From Actinobacillus porcinus (GTDB lineage Bacteria > Pseudomonadota > Gammaproteobacteria > Enterobacterales > Pasteurellaceae), in assembly GCF_901764995.1 (NCBI RefSeq), contig NZ_CABFKI010000001.1, positions 62,001 through 126,000 on the forward strand: 64,000 nt of DNA. The letters are read 5' to 3'. Each line of letters begins with the position of its first letter. Position 1 is the first letter of the stretch. A program made the translations under genes and the position numbers. The notes beneath the pieces were generated by a model. It had not been told where the DNA came from and ran no database searches. It saw only the letters and a list, made by a program, of their open reading frames with translations. Positions 48,695 through 60,124 of this stretch are shown piece by piece.

Positions 48695-49861
48695 TTAAGC
48701 TTGTTTGGTAGAGGCTTTTAAAAGAATATAACCCAAGACTGCAGAGACGCAAGACCCCATTAAAATGCCAAGTCTTGATAATGTCGTCATGGTGCTATCT
48801 GATTCACCACCAAATGCCAGTCCTGAAAGGAACATAGACATGGTAAATCCAATTCCGCACAAGACTGCAATGGCAAAAATTTGTTTGAAATTAATACCAT
48901 CCGGCAGTTTGGCAATACCGAGTTTTACCGCAAGATAGCAGAAACTAAATACCCCAAGTGGTTTGCCTAAGAATAAACCTAAGGCAATACCTAAAGGTAA
49001 GGCGGACATTATGGTGTCTGCGTTAATATTGCCTAGAGACACCCCCGCATTTCCGAAAGCAAATAATGGCAAAATAAAGAAGGCACTCCAAGGGGCAAGA
49101 GCGTGTTCAAATTGATGCAATGGACTTTCGCCGGTGCGATCTTTGAGCGGAATACTAAAGCCGATGATCACGCCCGCAAGGGTGGCGTGAACGCCTGATT
49201 TTAATACGGATGCCCATAAAATCGACCCTACAACAAAATAAGGGGCAATATGTCCGATTTTGAAACGATTTAGAGTGAATAAGCCGACAATGGCGATGGC
49301 GGCAAACATCAGCGCTTGCAGACTCAATTCTTCGGAAAAGAATAGCGCAATCACCACGATAGCCCCCAAGTCATCAATAATCGCTAATGCCAACAAAAAA
49401 ACTTTCAGCGCCGTAGGAACTTGCTTGCTTAATAAGGCCACAATCCCTAAGGCAAAGGCGATATCCGTTGCCATCGGAATTGCCCAACCATTGTGCAGTT
49501 CAGGGTTGTTTTGTGTCATTAACCAATAAACGCCTGCAGGGATTAACATTCCTCCTAGAGCAGCAATGGCGGGGAAAACCGCTTTTTGTACGCTGGAAAG
49601 AGAACCTTCAAAGATCTCACGTTTTACTTCCATGCCCACCAGAACAAAGAACACCGCCATAAAGCCATCGTTGATCCAGTGGATTAAGGTTTTATGAATA
49701 ATGAATGAGCCAAATTGAATGGCAACAGGAATATCGAGAAAATTAAAGTAAGTGGTTTGCAATCCTGAGTTGGCGAACACCATTGCCAATAGGGCAAAAG
49801 CAAGCAGTAAAATACCGCTAGCGGATTCCATTTTGAAAAAATCTTGGATGAACTTCAGCAT
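48695..49861 (-). CDS. nhaA: Na+/H+ antiporter NhaA
   Basis: Inner-membrane antiporter of 388 aa with about 12 helices, exporting Na+ in exchange for 2 H+, chiefly at alkaline pH. The ion-binding aspartates are in [19 protein letters not shown] (the DD pair in helix V). N-terminal [20 protein letters not shown] is typical. It can use the Na+ gradient created by OadGAB in the reverse sense of pH control. Confidence 0.97.
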   Translation of the reverse strand: MLKFIQDFFKMESASGILLLAFALLAMVFANSGLQTTYFNFLDIPVAIQFGSFIIHKTLIHWINDGFMAVFFVLVGMEVKREIFEGSLSSVQKAVFPAIAALGGMLIPAGVYWLMTQNNPELHNGWAIPMATDIAFALGIVALLSKQVPTALKVFLLALAIIDDLGAIVVIALFFSEELSLQALMFAAIAIVGLFTLNRFKIGHIAPYFVVGSILWASVLKSGVHATLAGVIIGFSIPLKDRTGESPLHQFEHALAPWSAFFILPLFAFGNAGVSLGNINADTIMSALPLGIALGLFLGKPLGVFSFCYLAVKLGIAKLPDGINFKQIFAIAVLCGIGFTMSMFLSGLAFGGESDSTMTTLSRLGILMGSCVSAVLGYILLKASTKQA

Positions 49862-49964
49862 AAAAATAACTCTCCTAAAAATATCATGTAAAAGGATACT
49901 ATCACAAGTAGGGGGGGATTTGTTAAAAGTTTGTGATAGCCATTGTTGATAGCCATTAGTTGAA

Positions 49965-50072
49965 TGGCAGGCGGAAATGGTCCATGGTTCGACAAGCTCA
50001 CCAACCGTGGTTCGACAAGCTCACCAACCGTGGTTCGACAAGCTCACCCAATGCCATTTCTGCTTTATGGAA
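49965..50072. repeat. Twin-hairpin repeat, copy 5, with three tandem 23-bp cores
   Basis: GCAGGCGGAAATGG ... CCATTTCTGC outer arms enclose three tandem copies of a 23-bp unit TGGTTCGACAAGCTCACCAA + CCG at 49985-50007, 50008-50030 and 50031-50053 (the last slightly changed). Shows that the loop core of this family can expand in tandem. Lies between nhaA and murQ; the remaining gap to 49862 contains a G-run and nothing else clear. Confidence 0.85.
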
Positions 50073-50089
50073 TGATGAAATACGCAAGG

Positions 50090-50995
<906 letters not shown>

Positions 50996-52108
50996 TTATT
51001 CCTTTGGATAAATTACCCCTAAACTCACCGCACTTTTTGCCCCTGTTACCGTTGGGGCGTTGCTAGGCAGATTGTGCATACGCTGATAAGCAAGCCAAGC
51101 AAAAGCCGCGGCTTCCACAAAATCCACATGCAAACCGAATTCTGTGGTGGTTGAAACTTGCCACGAAGGCAACAGCGCGCGTAGGCGTTCCATTAAAAGT
51201 GCATTATGTGCACCGCCACCACAAACTAATAATCGGCAAGGTAACGGCTGAGTGTGAAAGCTATGCAATTCATTGGCAATGCTGACTGCCGTAAATTCAA
51301 GCAAGGTCCGTTGGACATCTTGCGCTAAAAGTGCGGTGTGTTTTGCTAATTTTTTTGTTAACCAAGTTAAATTAAAGAGTTCTCGCCCGGTGCTTTTCGG
51401 TGCGGACTGTTGGAAAAAAGGCTCATCTAATAAGTCTGCCAATAATGACGTATTCACATTGCCCGAACGCGCCCAATCGCCATTTTTGTCGTAACGCTGA
51501 CCTTGATGTTGCTCAATCCAGCTGTCCATTAGTGTATTTCCCGCCCCCACATCATAACCAATAAGCGGCTGATTGGGACTGAGAACGGAAATATTGCTGA
51601 TCCCCCCAATATTTAACACCACGGTAAAATGCTGATGATCCGCCAAAATGGCTTGATGAAAAGCCGGAACAAGCGGCGCGCCTTGCCCACCCATTGCCAT
51701 ATCCTTGCGGCGAAAATCCCCAATAGTCGTAATACCTGTTTTAGCCGCCACCAAATTCATATCGCCGATTTGCATGGTGAACGGAAAAGTGGAATTGGGG
51801 GAATGCCAAATGGTTTGTCCGTGGCAACCAACGGCTTGAATTTGCTGTGCGGAAAGGGACTGAGTAGCAAGAAAACGATTGATGGCATCCGCATAAAGTA
51901 GCCCTAACTGATGATCAATTTCCCCTAAATGCTGTAAACGGGTTTCCCCGGAATGTAAAAGTGCGGTCAATTTTTGGCGTAAATTTTCAGGCATTGGGGT
52001 AAAATCGCTCGCCACAATTTTAGCGGGCGAACAATCAAAATCCACCAGTGCCAAATCTACGCCGTCCAGACTGGTGCCGGACATAATGCCGATATATAAA
52101 TTCGTCAT
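50996..52108 (-). CDS. anmK: Anhydro-N-acetylmuramic acid kinase
   Basis: Converts recycled 1,6-anhydro-MurNAc to MurNAc-6-P with ATP. It has 370 aa. N-terminal [20 protein letters not shown] (residues 5-24) is the family signature; the ATPase fold also shows [11 protein letters not shown] and [15 protein letters not shown] and [17 protein letters not shown]. Second gene in ABC exporter-anmK-murQ, with 3-bp gaps on each side. Confidence 0.97.
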   Translation of the reverse strand: MTNLYIGIMSGTSLDGVDLALVDFDCSPAKIVASDFTPMPENLRQKLTALLHSGETRLQHLGEIDHQLGLLYADAINRFLATQSLSAQQIQAVGCHGQTIWHSPNSTFPFTMQIGDMNLVAAKTGITTIGDFRRKDMAMGGQGAPLVPAFHQAILADHQHFTVVLNIGGISNISVLSPNQPLIGYDVGAGNTLMDSWIEQHQGQRYDKNGDWARSGNVNTSLLADLLDEPFFQQSAPKSTGRELFNLTWLTKKLAKHTALLAQDVQRTLLEFTAVSIANELHSFHTQPLPCRLLVCGGGAHNALLMERLRALLPSWQVSTTTEFGLHVDFVEAAAFAWLAYQRMHNLPSNAPTVTGAKSAVSLGVIYPKE

Positions 52109-52111
52109 TTG

Positions 52112-53956
52112 TTATTCCGCCTGTTCACTCAAAAAGCCGCCGCTTTGATGTTGCCATAATTTCGCGTATAACCCATTGCGAGCCAGCAATTCTGCATGCG
52201 TCCCTTGTTCCACAATTTGCCCTTTATCCAGCACAATTAAGCGATCCATCGCGGCAATAGTGGACAGTCGATGGGCGATGGCAATCACCGTTTTATTTTC
52301 CATCATTTTATCGAGACTTTCTTGAATTGCCGCTTCCACTTCGCTATCTAATGCACTGGTCGCTTCATCAAGTAGCAAAATCGGTGCATCTTTTAACATC
52401 ACGCGTGCAATCGCGATACGTTGACGCTGACCGCCCGATAATTTCACCCCACGTTCTCCCACGTGCGCATCATAGCCACGGCGACCTGCCGCATCGCTTA
52501 AAAGCGGAATAAAATCTGCCGCTTCCGCGCGTTTGGCGGCGTTAATCATTTCTTCTTCGGTAGCATTGGGACGACCGTAAATAATATTGTCGCGAACGGA
52601 ACGATGCAGTAATGAAGTATCTTGAGTCACTAACCCAATTTGGCTGCGCAAACTTTCTTGTTGCACATCAAGCACGTTTTGCCCATCAATGGTAATGGTT
52701 CCTGCTTGGGCTTCATAAAAACGCAAAAGTAGGTTTACAATCGTGGATTTGCCCGCCCCTGAACGACCGATTAAGCCGACTTTTTCCCCTGCTTTAATGG
52801 TCAAATTAAAATCATTCAACAAGGTTTTTTCAGGGGAATAAGCGAAATGAATATGTTCAAATTTAATTTCTCCTTTGCTGACGCGCATGGGAACCGCATT
52901 GGGTTTATCCACAATGGTGTGCGGTTTGGATAGGGTTTGCATCCCGTCATTGACCGTACCGATATTTTCAAATAAACGCGCGGATTCCCACATAATCCAA
53001 TGGGAAAGCCCGTTTACCCGCAACGCCATGGCGGTTGCCGTAGCAATTGCCCCAACACCAATGGCACCTTGATGCCATAAATAAATGCCCAGCCCCGCGG
53101 TAGATAAAGTCAGGAAAATATTGCTCGCATAGGTCAGTACATCCAATCCTGTGGCTAAACGCATTTGAGCGTGAACCGTGATCATAAATTCTTCCATGGA
53201 GCGTTTGGCATAGGCGGCTTCACGTTCACCGTGAGAGAATAATTTTACGGTGGTAATATTAGAATAAGCATCTGTTACGCGCCCCGTCATTAAAGAGCGC
53301 GCGTCTGCTTGGCGTTCTGCGGTTTTGGCTAATTTAGGAATTAACACATAGAGAATGCCGGCAAAAACAAACATCCACAAAATAAACGGCACCAGCAACC
53401 AGCCATCAAAGGCGACTAAGACCATGCCCGAAGTGATAAAGTAAACGCTAACATAAACAACCATATTGGCAACGGTTAATACCGTATCCCGCACGGCAAG
53501 TGCTGTTTGCATCACTTTTGCCGATACGCGCCCTGCAAATTCGTCTTGGTAAAAACTCAGGCTTTGCCCTAACATCAAGCGATGGAAATTCCAACGTAAA
53601 CGCATAGGGAATATCCCTTGCAAGGTTTGTAAGCGCACGGCAGAGGTTAAAAATGTCCAGCCGATACTTAGCAAAAGGACAATAACCATACCGATCAAGT
53701 AATGCCCTTTTTCCGCCCAAAGTGTGGCAGGGGAATACGCCCCTAACCAATCAACGATTTTTCCCATAAACTGGAATAACATTGCTTCGATAACACCGAC
53801 ACCAATGGTTAAAAAAGCAAAAAATGCAATCCAAGCTTTAAGCCCATCTAAACTAGACCAAATAAAGCCCCAAAGTCCTTTTGATGGTGTTTGAGGTTCA
53901 TCATCAGGATAGGCATCAATACGCGCTTCAAACCAAGAAAAAATTTTATTTAACAT
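52112..53956 (-). CDS. ABC exporter, fused permease and ATPase (HI1051-like)
   Basis: 614-aa half-transporter: six membrane helices in residues 1-340, then the nucleotide-binding domain with Walker A GLIGRSGAGKSTIVN, signature KLSGGQRQRIAIARVML, Walker B APILLLDEATSALD and the H-loop IAIAHRLSTI. Similar in my memory to the uncharacterised H. influenzae HI1051 protein. Start: ATG 53956 preferred (GTGAG upstream); an in-frame GTG at 53965 is possible. Cotranscribed with anmK-murQ; substrate unknown. Confidence 0.88.
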   Translation of the reverse strand: MLNKIFSWFEARIDAYPDDEPQTPSKGLWGFIWSSLDGLKAWIAFFAFLTIGVGVIEAMLFQFMGKIVDWLGAYSPATLWAEKGHYLIGMVIVLLLSIGWTFLTSAVRLQTLQGIFPMRLRWNFHRLMLGQSLSFYQDEFAGRVSAKVMQTALAVRDTVLTVANMVVYVSVYFITSGMVLVAFDGWLLVPFILWMFVFAGILYVLIPKLAKTAERQADARSLMTGRVTDAYSNITTVKLFSHGEREAAYAKRSMEEFMITVHAQMRLATGLDVLTYASNIFLTLSTAGLGIYLWHQGAIGVGAIATATAMALRVNGLSHWIMWESARLFENIGTVNDGMQTLSKPHTIVDKPNAVPMRVSKGEIKFEHIHFAYSPEKTLLNDFNLTIKAGEKVGLIGRSGAGKSTIVNLLLRFYEAQAGTITIDGQNVLDVQQESLRSQIGLVTQDTSLLHRSVRDNIIYGRPNATEEEMINAAKRAEAADFIPLLSDAAGRRGYDAHVGERGVKLSGGQRQRIAIARVMLKDAPILLLDEATSALDSEVEAAIQESLDKMMENKTVIAIAHRLSTIAAMDRLIVLDKGQIVEQGTHAELLARNGLYAKLWQHQSGGFLSEQAE

Positions 53957-54044
53957 ATGTCTCACATCTCAAGAAATAAAAAAGGCAACGTAAGCAATCT
54001 CTCTTAGTTGCCTAAAAGTGCGGTCATTATATCGTTTATTTTCG

Positions 54045-54181
54045 ATATTATGTAGCAGTTGCATAAGACGGTCGTTGAGCCTGTCGAAACGTAAGTCTTG
54101 TGCAGTAAACGCTGAAATAGCTTATGGTTCGACAAGCTCACCAACCGCCATTTCAGCTTTGTGTAGGTGTAACATAATACT
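54045..54181. repeat. Twin-hairpin intergenic repeat, copy 6 (opposite orientation)
   Basis: Full-length copy in inverse orientation to copy 1 (3009-3141): TATTATGTAGCAGTTGCATA, half B with GACGGTCGTTGAGCCTGTCG, GTCTTGTGCAG, then half A GCTGAAATAGCTTATGGTTC with GACAAGCTCACCAACC and CATTTCAGC, and terminal ACATAATA. Between the ABC exporter and recX. A separate hairpin AGGCAAC/GTTGCCT lies at 53983-54013. Confidence 0.85.
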
Positions 54182-54194
54182 GTTTATTTTCTAT

Positions 54195-54665
54195 CTAAAA
54201 ATCATTCCCCGCACCAACAAAATCCGCAAAATCATCAGTATGAAACCCATGAGACATCATATAACGCCAGATTTTTTGTTTGGATTTGGGATCTTGTTTT
54301 TGCTGATAGTCAGGGAATTTTTTTCGCAAGACGGACAGCGCAATTTCTGACCAATCTATCTCACTTTCCAACAGCACATCTTCAATCACTTCCGATTGAA
54401 TACCTTTTAATTGGCGTAATTCTTGTTTAATACGCGCCAAGCCATAGCCACGTTGTGCACGAAAATTAAGATAATTTTCCGTAAAACGATGATCATTTTG
54501 CCAATTTTTTTGTTGGCAATGAAGAATGGTTTTTTCTATATCTTCTTCACAAAAGGCTTTTTCTTGCATTTTGCAACGTATTTCAAATTCGCTGTACTCA
54601 CGGCGTGCCAGTAGGTTGACCACATAACCGAGCGCGAGCGATGAATTTGCATTTTCGGACATCAT
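54195..54665 (-). CDS. recX: Regulatory protein RecX
   Basis: 156-aa helical repeat protein that caps RecA filaments and limits their growth. Matches the family in length and in segments YVVNLLARREYSEFEIRCKM, CQQKNWQNDHRFTENYLNFR, RGYGLARIKQELRQLKGI. 95 bp downstream of recA, with the recA terminator between them, so it is expressed by partial read-through or separately. Confidence 0.93.
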   Translation of the reverse strand: MMSENANSSLALGYVVNLLARREYSEFEIRCKMQEKAFCEEDIEKTILHCQQKNWQNDHRFTENYLNFRAQRGYGLARIKQELRQLKGIQSEVIEDVLLESEIDWSEIALSVLRKKFPDYQQKQDPKSKQKIWRYMMSHGFHTDDFADFVGAGNDF

Positions 54666-54725
54666 AAGGTTGTTTAATCAAAGGGATGGATGAATAAAAG
54701 TGGTGTTAAGTTGTTGTGTAAAGCA

Positions 54726-54753
54726 AAAGTGCGGTGAAAAATTACCGCACTTT
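54726..54753 (-). terminator. recA terminator (paired uptake signals)
   Basis: AAAGTGCGGT (54726-54735) / ACCGCACTTT (54744-54753), 8 bp downstream of the recA stop; followed by TTGC on the minus strand, so likely only partial termination. Confidence 0.75.
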
Positions 54754-54760
54754 GGTTTGT

Positions 54761-55834
54761 TTATTCAAAATCTTCGCCGGCAAAATCATCTTCGGCATCG
54801 TCTTTCGCGCCTTCTAAATCGGCGATTAATGCTTTTTCCGGATTGGCTTGGAATTCAGCACGAATACGCGCTTCAAGTTCAGCGGCTTTGGCTGGATTTT
54901 CAGATAACCATTTCATAGCATTCGCTTTACCTTGACCGATTTTCTCACCTTCGTAAGAGAACCATGCGCCGGCTTTTTGAACCAATTTTTGTTTTACACC
55001 CAGCTCAATGAGTTCACCATTTTTTGAAATCCCTTCACCGTACATAATTTGGAAATCAACGGTACGGAATGGTGCAGCAAGTTTATTTTTCACCACTTTA
55101 ACGCGCGTTTCGTTACCAATGATTTCATCACCATTTTTCACTGCGCCAACACGGCGGATATCTAAACGAACGGAAGAATAGAATTTTAATGCGTTACCAC
55201 CTGTTGTGGTTTCAGGGTTACCGAACATCACACCGATCTTCATACGAATTTGGTTGATAAATACCACTAAGCAATTTGATGATTTGATTTGACCTGTCAA
55301 TTTACGTAATGCCTGTGACATTAAACGCGCTTGTAAACCTACGTGAGAGTCACCCATGTCACCTTCAATTTCTGCTTTTGGCGTCAACGCTGCCACAGAG
55401 TCCACGATAATGACATCAATAGCCCCTGAACGAACTAAGGCATCACAGATTTCTAATGCTTGTTCGCCGTTATCGGGTTGCGAAATAAATAATTCTTTAA
55501 CATCTACACCTAATTTAGCGGCATAAATAGGATCCAGTGCATGTTCCGCATCGATAAAGGCACAGACTTTTCCAGCTTTTTGAGCTTGTGCAATAACGGA
55601 TAAGGTTAACGTTGTTTTACCTGATGATTCAGGACCGTAGATTTCCACAATACGCCCCATTGGTAAACCGCCGATACCTAAGGCAACGTCTAACCCGATA
55701 GATCCTGTTGAAATAGATTCCACATCCAAAGTTTGGGTATCACCCAATTTCATAATTGCGCCTTTACCAAATTGTTTTTCGATTTGACCTAATGCTGCGG
55801 CAAGTGCTTTTGCTTTATCGTCTTGAGATGCCAT
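54761..55834 (-). CDS. recA: Recombinase RecA
   Basis: Central recombinase and SOS coprotease, 357 aa. Start at ATG 55834 ([20 protein letters not shown]) after AAGGA; the frame runs on upstream to 55915 through the promoter and is not translated. Walker [21 protein letters not shown], Walker [12 protein letters not shown], acidic C-terminus [20 protein letters not shown] LexA box overlaps its promoter. Confidence 0.99.
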   Translation of the reverse strand: MASQDDKAKALAAALGQIEKQFGKGAIMKLGDTQTLDVESISTGSIGLDVALGIGGLPMGRIVEIYGPESSGKTTLTLSVIAQAQKAGKVCAFIDAEHALDPIYAAKLGVDVKELFISQPDNGEQALEICDALVRSGAIDVIIVDSVAALTPKAEIEGDMGDSHVGLQARLMSQALRKLTGQIKSSNCLVVFINQIRMKIGVMFGNPETTTGGNALKFYSSVRLDIRRVGAVKNGDEIIGNETRVKVVKNKLAAPFRTVDFQIMYGEGISKNGELIELGVKQKLVQKAGAWFSYEGEKIGQGKANAMKWLSENPAKAAELEARIRAEFQANPEKALIADLEGAKDDAEDDFAGEDFE

Positions 55835-55893
55835 AATAAATTCCTTTATAAATGTCAGAGAGTTGAATGACTGTAAATTTGCGCATATATTAT

Positions 55894-55909
55894 CTGTTAT
55901 AAAAAACAG
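55894..55909 (-). promoter_or_regulatory. LexA box in the recA promoter
   Basis: On the minus strand CTGTTTTTTATAACAG, i.e. CTG-N10-CAG, both ends perfect. It sits between -35 TTGATA and -10 TAATAT (17-bp spacer), as expected for SOS repression of recA. Confidence 0.92.
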
Positions 55910-55935
55910 TATCAAGTATTTTTTGATCTTTTTTG

Positions 55936-56532
55936 TTAAATCGTGATCTCAGTTCCAAATTTAGGGAATTGATTGAGAAAATTCTGCAAAATTTGCTCAC
56001 CATATTCAGAAATATAAGATTCAGGGTGGAATTGCACACCGTAAATAGGCAAGGTACGATGTTGAAACGCCATGATAATCTCATCTTCACAGGTTGCGGT
56101 AATTTGCAGCTCTGCGGGGAAATTCACCTCTGAAACCGCCCAAGAATGATATAAACCGATGCGGAATGTGGTGGGTAGCTGCGAAAATAACGGTGACATT
56201 GACCGCACTTTCAATTGACGCGCATAACCGTGGCGCACGTCCGTGAGATTGTACAGCGTGGCACCAAAAAATTCGCATAGGGTTTGATGACCAAGACATA
56301 CCCCTAAAATGCATTTTGTACAGTGATATTGTTCCAGCATGGCAAAGAGTTGCGGGTACGCACGGGGGACATCAGGCCCAGGGGAAATTAAAAGGTGGCT
56401 AAAGTTTTCGACCTTATGAAGATTCAGTTGTTCCACATCCACCACATCAAATTCCACATTCAGGCGGCGAATTAAATCCACTAAATTGTAGGTAAAGGAA
56501 TCGTGGTTATTAATAATAAGTAGGCGTTTCAT
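55936..56532 (-). CDS. pabA: Aminodeoxychorismate synthase, glutamine amidotransferase subunit
   Basis: Class I glutamine amidotransferase of 198 aa supplying ammonia for 4-amino-4-deoxychorismate (folate synthesis). Triad: nucleophile Cys in [11 protein letters not shown] (about residue 80) and the His/Glu in [10 protein letters not shown]; oxyanion [13 protein letters not shown]. It could also be an anthranilate synthase TrpG, but it diverges from pabB-pabC, which favours PabA. Stop 27 bp from the recA upstream region. Confidence 0.9.
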   Translation of the reverse strand: MKRLLIINNHDSFTYNLVDLIRRLNVEFDVVDVEQLNLHKVENFSHLLISPGPDVPRAYPQLFAMLEQYHCTKCILGVCLGHQTLCEFFGATLYNLTDVRHGYARQLKVRSMSPLFSQLPTTFRIGLYHSWAVSEVNFPAELQITATCEDEIIMAFQHRTLPIYGVQFHPESYISEYGEQILQNFLNQFPKFGTEITI

Positions 56533-56628
56533 GGCTTTTCCTAGAAGAACTTTGCGCTCAATTATAAATGATCTTTCCCGAAATTTCGGCTACACTGTGG
56601 CATTATTTTGTCCATTTTTCAGTTTAGT

Positions 56629-57609
56629 ATGCGGTTACAACAATTCATTGAACAAGCCAATGCGTGGGGAAAGTCGCGCACGCCCTTTTTCTTTTTAATT
56701 GATTTTGAACAACAAAACCCGGTGATTTGCGCTTTTGCACAGGCAGCGGCATCAGGCATTTATTTTGATATCCAAGGAGAGAAAAATGCTTCGCTTTCTG
56801 TGGCAAAAAATACCGCACTTTTTCAGCTAAATCCGCAGCCTTTGCCCTTTGCTATTTATAAAAAAGGCTTTGAGTTAGTGCAAACGGCGTTACAAAAAGG
56901 GAATTCTTATTTACTGAATTTAACCTATTCTACCCCTATTTCTATCAATTATAATTTGGCGCAAATATATCAATCTTGCCAAGCAAAATATAAATTATTG
57001 TATGACAACAAATTTGTCTGTTTTTCCCCGGAATCCTTTGTGCAAATTCGCCATAATCAGATATTGACTTACCCGATGAAAGGAACCATTCGCGCGAATA
57101 TCACCAATGCCGAACAGTCATTGCTGAATTCAGAAAAAGAGCAATGTGAGCATTATACAATTGTGGATTTAATGCGGAATGATTTAGCCATGGTGGCGCA
57201 AAATATTCAGGTTCACCGTTTTCGTTATGTGGAAAAAGTGGGCAATGATGAAAAAGCTGTTTTACAGACAAGTTCGGAAATTGTCGGTGATCTTACAGAA
57301 AATTGGCAGGAAAATATTGGATCGATGCTGATTAAGTTATTACCCGCAGGATCGATTAGTGGCGCGCCCAAAGAGAAAACCGTTGAAACTATTCAACAAG
57401 CAGAAGGGCAGCCACGTGGCTATTATACGGGGATCTTCGGTATTTTTACGGGCGATAGCTTAGATAGCGCAGTGGCCATTCGTTTTATTGAGCAGCAAGG
57501 GGCGCAATTTTATTTTCGTAGTGGCGGCGGTATTACGCGCCATAGTGTGTTGGAAGATGAGTACTTGGAACTACAACAAAAAATCTATGTTCCGATGGAG
57601 ACACCATGA
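56629..57609 (+). CDS. pabB: Aminodeoxychorismate synthase component I
   Basis: Chorismate-using subunit making 4-amino-4-deoxychorismate from chorismate and ammonia. 326 aa from ATG 56629 (an upstream TTG at 56608 is possible), short compared with E. coli PabB (453), because the N-terminal regulatory part is missing. The chorismate-binding core is complete: LTYPMKGTIRAN, HYTIVDLMRNDLAMVA, LPAGSISGAPKEKTVETIQQ, YYTGIFGIF and FRSGGGITRHSVLEDEY. Overlaps pabC by 4 bp. Confidence 0.93.
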   Translation: MRLQQFIEQANAWGKSRTPFFFLIDFEQQNPVICAFAQAAASGIYFDIQGEKNASLSVAKNTALFQLNPQPLPFAIYKKGFELVQTALQKGNSYLLNLTYSTPISINYNLAQIYQSCQAKYKLLYDNKFVCFSPESFVQIRHNQILTYPMKGTIRANITNAEQSLLNSEKEQCEHYTIVDLMRNDLAMVAQNIQVHRFRYVEKVGNDEKAVLQTSSEIVGDLTENWQENIGSMLIKLLPAGSISGAPKEKTVETIQQAEGQPRGYYTGIFGIFTGDSLDSAVAIRFIEQQGAQFYFRSGGGITRHSVLEDEYLELQQKIYVPMETP

Positions 57610-58187
57610 CGAATTTCCCTTTTTTTGAAACCCTTTGCATTGAACAGCAGCAAATAAAAAATTGTGCGTATCATCAACAGCGTTATGAACAGACGTTGCG
57701 TCAATTTTACGGTGAAAGTGCGGTTAAAATTCACGATCTTTTTGACATTATTCATCATCAAGCCGATTTCTCAACGCTCTTGGAATTAACACGTTGCCGT
57801 GTTGATTACAATGCAACGACCTTTCAAATTCAATTTTTCCCTTATCAACGCCGTAAAATCGCTCGGTTTCAACCGGTGATTTGTGATGAAATTGATTATT
57901 CCTTGAAATATTCTGACCGCACTTTGTTAAACCAACTTTTGGCTCAACGGGGCGATTGCGATGAAATTATGATTATCAAGCAAGGCAAAGTGACGGATTG
58001 TAGCATTGGTAATTTGGCTTTTCGCTTGGGGGAGCATTGGTTTACCCCGGATAGCCCTTTATTGGCAGGCACACAACGCTGCGCTCTTTTGGAACAGGGT
58101 ATTTTGCAAGAAATCCCTATTTTTGCCGAAGATGTGCTTAAGTTTGATGAAATTCGCGTGATTAACGCGATGAATGGGTTGGTTTAA
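57606..58187 (+). CDS. pabC: Aminodeoxychorismate lyase-like class IV aminotransferase
   Basis: 193-aa fold-type IV PLP protein that probably releases pyruvate from aminodeoxychorismate to form p-aminobenzoate. Shorter than E. coli PabC (269 aa) but with the C-terminal class IV features: EIMIIKQGKVTDCSIGNLAF, TPDSPLLAGTQRCALLEQGI, FDEIRVINAMNGLV. The PLP lysine is the weak point: K in YSLKYSDRTLL region is the candidate. Overlaps pabB by 4 bp and the convergent dam by 26 bp. Confidence 0.85.
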   Translation: MTNFPFFETLCIEQQQIKNCAYHQQRYEQTLRQFYGESAVKIHDLFDIIHHQADFSTLLELTRCRVDYNATTFQIQFFPYQRRKIARFQPVICDEIDYSLKYSDRTLLNQLLAQRGDCDEIMIIKQGKVTDCSIGNLAFRLGEHWFTPDSPLLAGTQRCALLEQGILQEIPIFAEDVLKFDEIRVINAMNGLV

Positions 58188-59010
58188 AAACCGCAATCAA
58201 TTCGCTGACTTTATGACGTTTTTTCGGGCTATGACTAATCGAACGTTGCACGCGAATTTTGCGGCATTTTGCGCCACGATAAATTTCACGGGTGAATTTC
58301 GTGTCGTGATTTGATATGAGTACCGTTTCGCAGCAATTTTTCGCCAATTCTGCTAACGCCTTTTGATCTTCCGCCGAAAATTCATTGCCTGCGTAGCTGG
58401 TAAAATTGCTGTCTTGAATTAATGGCGCGTAAGGCGGATCGCAATAGACCACGCAATCTTGTTCCACTTGTTCAAAAGTGCGGTGAAAATCTTGGCAAAT
58501 AAAGACCGCACTTTGCGCTTTTTCTGCAAAGAAACGCAGTTCATCTTCAGGGAAATAATGGGTTTTGTATGAACCAAAAGGCACGTTAAATTCTCTTTTG
58601 GCATTGTAACGGCATAGTCCGTTGAAGCCAAAACGGTTGAGATAAACAAACAAAACAGAACGCTCAAAAATATCTTGCGACTGATTGAATTCATCGCGGC
58701 GTGCATAATAATAAGCGGCACTGTTGGCTTCAGGATGAAAGAAAATGGGTTTTAAGGCGGCAATATAAGCCTCAACATCCTGTTTGACGGTGTTGAATAA
58801 ATTAATCAAATCCGGGTTGATGTCCGCCAAAATATAACGTTTAAACCGGGTGTTTAAAAAAACGGAACCCGCACCGACAAAGGGTTCAATAAGACAGGAC
58901 TTGCGTTTGGGCAATAAACGGTTAATTTCGTCCACCACACGTAGCTTACCGCCCGCCCATTTCAAAAATGAGCGGTGTTTTTCAGTTTTCGTTTGGGGAC
59001 GCTTTGCCAT
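58162..59010 (-). CDS. dam: DNA adenine methyltransferase (Dam, GATC)
   Basis: N6-adenine methyltransferase of 282 aa (E. coli 278). S-adenosylmethionine motif FLKWAGGKLRVVDEINRLLP with EPFVGAGSVFLNT, and catalytic motif CVVYCDPPYAPL (DPPY). It directs mismatch repair and replication control. Start is 5 bp after aroB (aroK-aroB-dam, as in enterics but without damX). Its last nine codons overlap the pabC end on the other strand. Confidence 0.97.
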   Translation of the reverse strand: MAKRPQTKTEKHRSFLKWAGGKLRVVDEINRLLPKRKSCLIEPFVGAGSVFLNTRFKRYILADINPDLINLFNTVKQDVEAYIAALKPIFFHPEANSAAYYYARRDEFNQSQDIFERSVLFVYLNRFGFNGLCRYNAKREFNVPFGSYKTHYFPEDELRFFAEKAQSAVFICQDFHRTFEQVEQDCVVYCDPPYAPLIQDSNFTSYAGNEFSAEDQKALAELAKNCCETVLISNHDTKFTREIYRGAKCRKIRVQRSISHSPKKRHKVSELIAVFKPTHSSR

Positions 59011-59015
59011 TGAGA

Positions 59016-60104
59016 TTAGTCAAATTGCGTACAAGCGCGGATTGCATCAAGTACGAGGGATTTATCCGTATCGGTTGCCACATAGGCTTGACCGAGGGAT
59101 TTGAGAAGGACTAAACGTAATTTACCTGCCAATACTTTTTTATCACGCATCATATGTGGCAAATAATCTTCAGGTTGCATCGTATCTGGGCTGACAGTCG
59201 GCAAATTCGCACGCGCCAATAATTTTTCTAAACGACCCACATCATTTTTGGATAAATCACCGAGCATTTCTGACAGTGCGGCAGCCATCATGGAACCAGC
59301 CGCCACCGCTTCGCCGTGCAACCAGTTGCCGTAACCAAGATGGGTTTCAATGGCGTGACCAAAAGTGTGTCCTAAATTCAGCAATGCGCGGTCGCCTTTT
59401 TCTGTTTCATCACGCGCCACCACATCCGCCTTGATTTGGCAACAACGCGCAATGCAATATTGCAATGGGGATTGTTCCAACGCAACCAGTTCATCAATAT
59501 GTTGTTCCAGCCATTCAAAGAACGGTAAATCTAAAATAGCACCATATTTGATCACTTCTGCCAAACCTGCATTAACTTCGCGTTTTGGCAGGGTATTTAA
59601 GGTGGTGGTATCAATAATGACGGTAATTGGTTGATAAAATGCGCCAATCATATTTTTACCCAATTCGTGATTCACGGCGGTTTTGCCCCCTACCGAAGAA
59701 TCGACTTGTGACAGCAAGGTTGTTGGGATTTGGATAAATTTGATACCGCGTTGGTAACTGGCGGCAGCGTAACCCGCGACATCACCAATTACACCGCCAC
59801 CGAGCGCAATGAGCGTTGTATCACGTCCGTGATTTTCGCGTAAAAGTGCGGTGAAAATGTCGTTTAAAGAATCGAGGGTTTTATATTTTTCACCATCTTT
59901 GAGTTGAACGCTGCTAACTTGGCACCCTAGAGATTCAAGGGTTGCAGTGACAGTGGATAAATACAAGGGAGCAATGGTTTCATTTGTCACGATCATCACT
60001 TTATCGCCCGATTTCAGCGGATAAACAGCAGGATTTTTGAGCAAATTTTCACCGATATAAATTGGGTAACGGCGTTCTTTTAATTCCACATTTACACACA
60101 ACAT
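59016..60104 (-). CDS. aroB: 3-dehydroquinate synthase
   Basis: Second step of the shikimate pathway (DAHP to 3-dehydroquinate), NAD and Zn/Co dependent, 362 aa. NAD motif [20 protein letters not shown] (about 95-114), metal ligands in [13 protein letters not shown] (Glu), [17 protein letters not shown] and [16 protein letters not shown] (His). 20 bp after aroK. Confidence 0.97.
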   Translation of the reverse strand: MLCVNVELKERRYPIYIGENLLKNPAVYPLKSGDKVMIVTNETIAPLYLSTVTATLESLGCQVSSVQLKDGEKYKTLDSLNDIFTALLRENHGRDTTLIALGGGVIGDVAGYAAASYQRGIKFIQIPTTLLSQVDSSVGGKTAVNHELGKNMIGAFYQPITVIIDTTTLNTLPKREVNAGLAEVIKYGAILDLPFFEWLEQHIDELVALEQSPLQYCIARCCQIKADVVARDETEKGDRALLNLGHTFGHAIETHLGYGNWLHGEAVAAGSMMAAALSEMLGDLSKNDVGRLEKLLARANLPTVSPDTMQPEDYLPHMMRDKKVLAGKLRLVLLKSLGQAYVATDTDKSLVLDAIRACTQFD

Positions 60105-60124
60105 ATTTTGCTCCTTGCTTTATG

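Noticed and set aside
3012-50053. CRISPR array formed by the TTCGACAAGCTCA repeats
   Set aside because: Units are either directly adjacent without spacers (49985-50053) or scattered over tens of kb; there are no regular spacers and no cas genes.
55835-55915. Longer recA reading frame
   Set aside because: The extension runs through the LexA box and promoter; MASQDDKAK is the conserved start with a good ribosome binding site.
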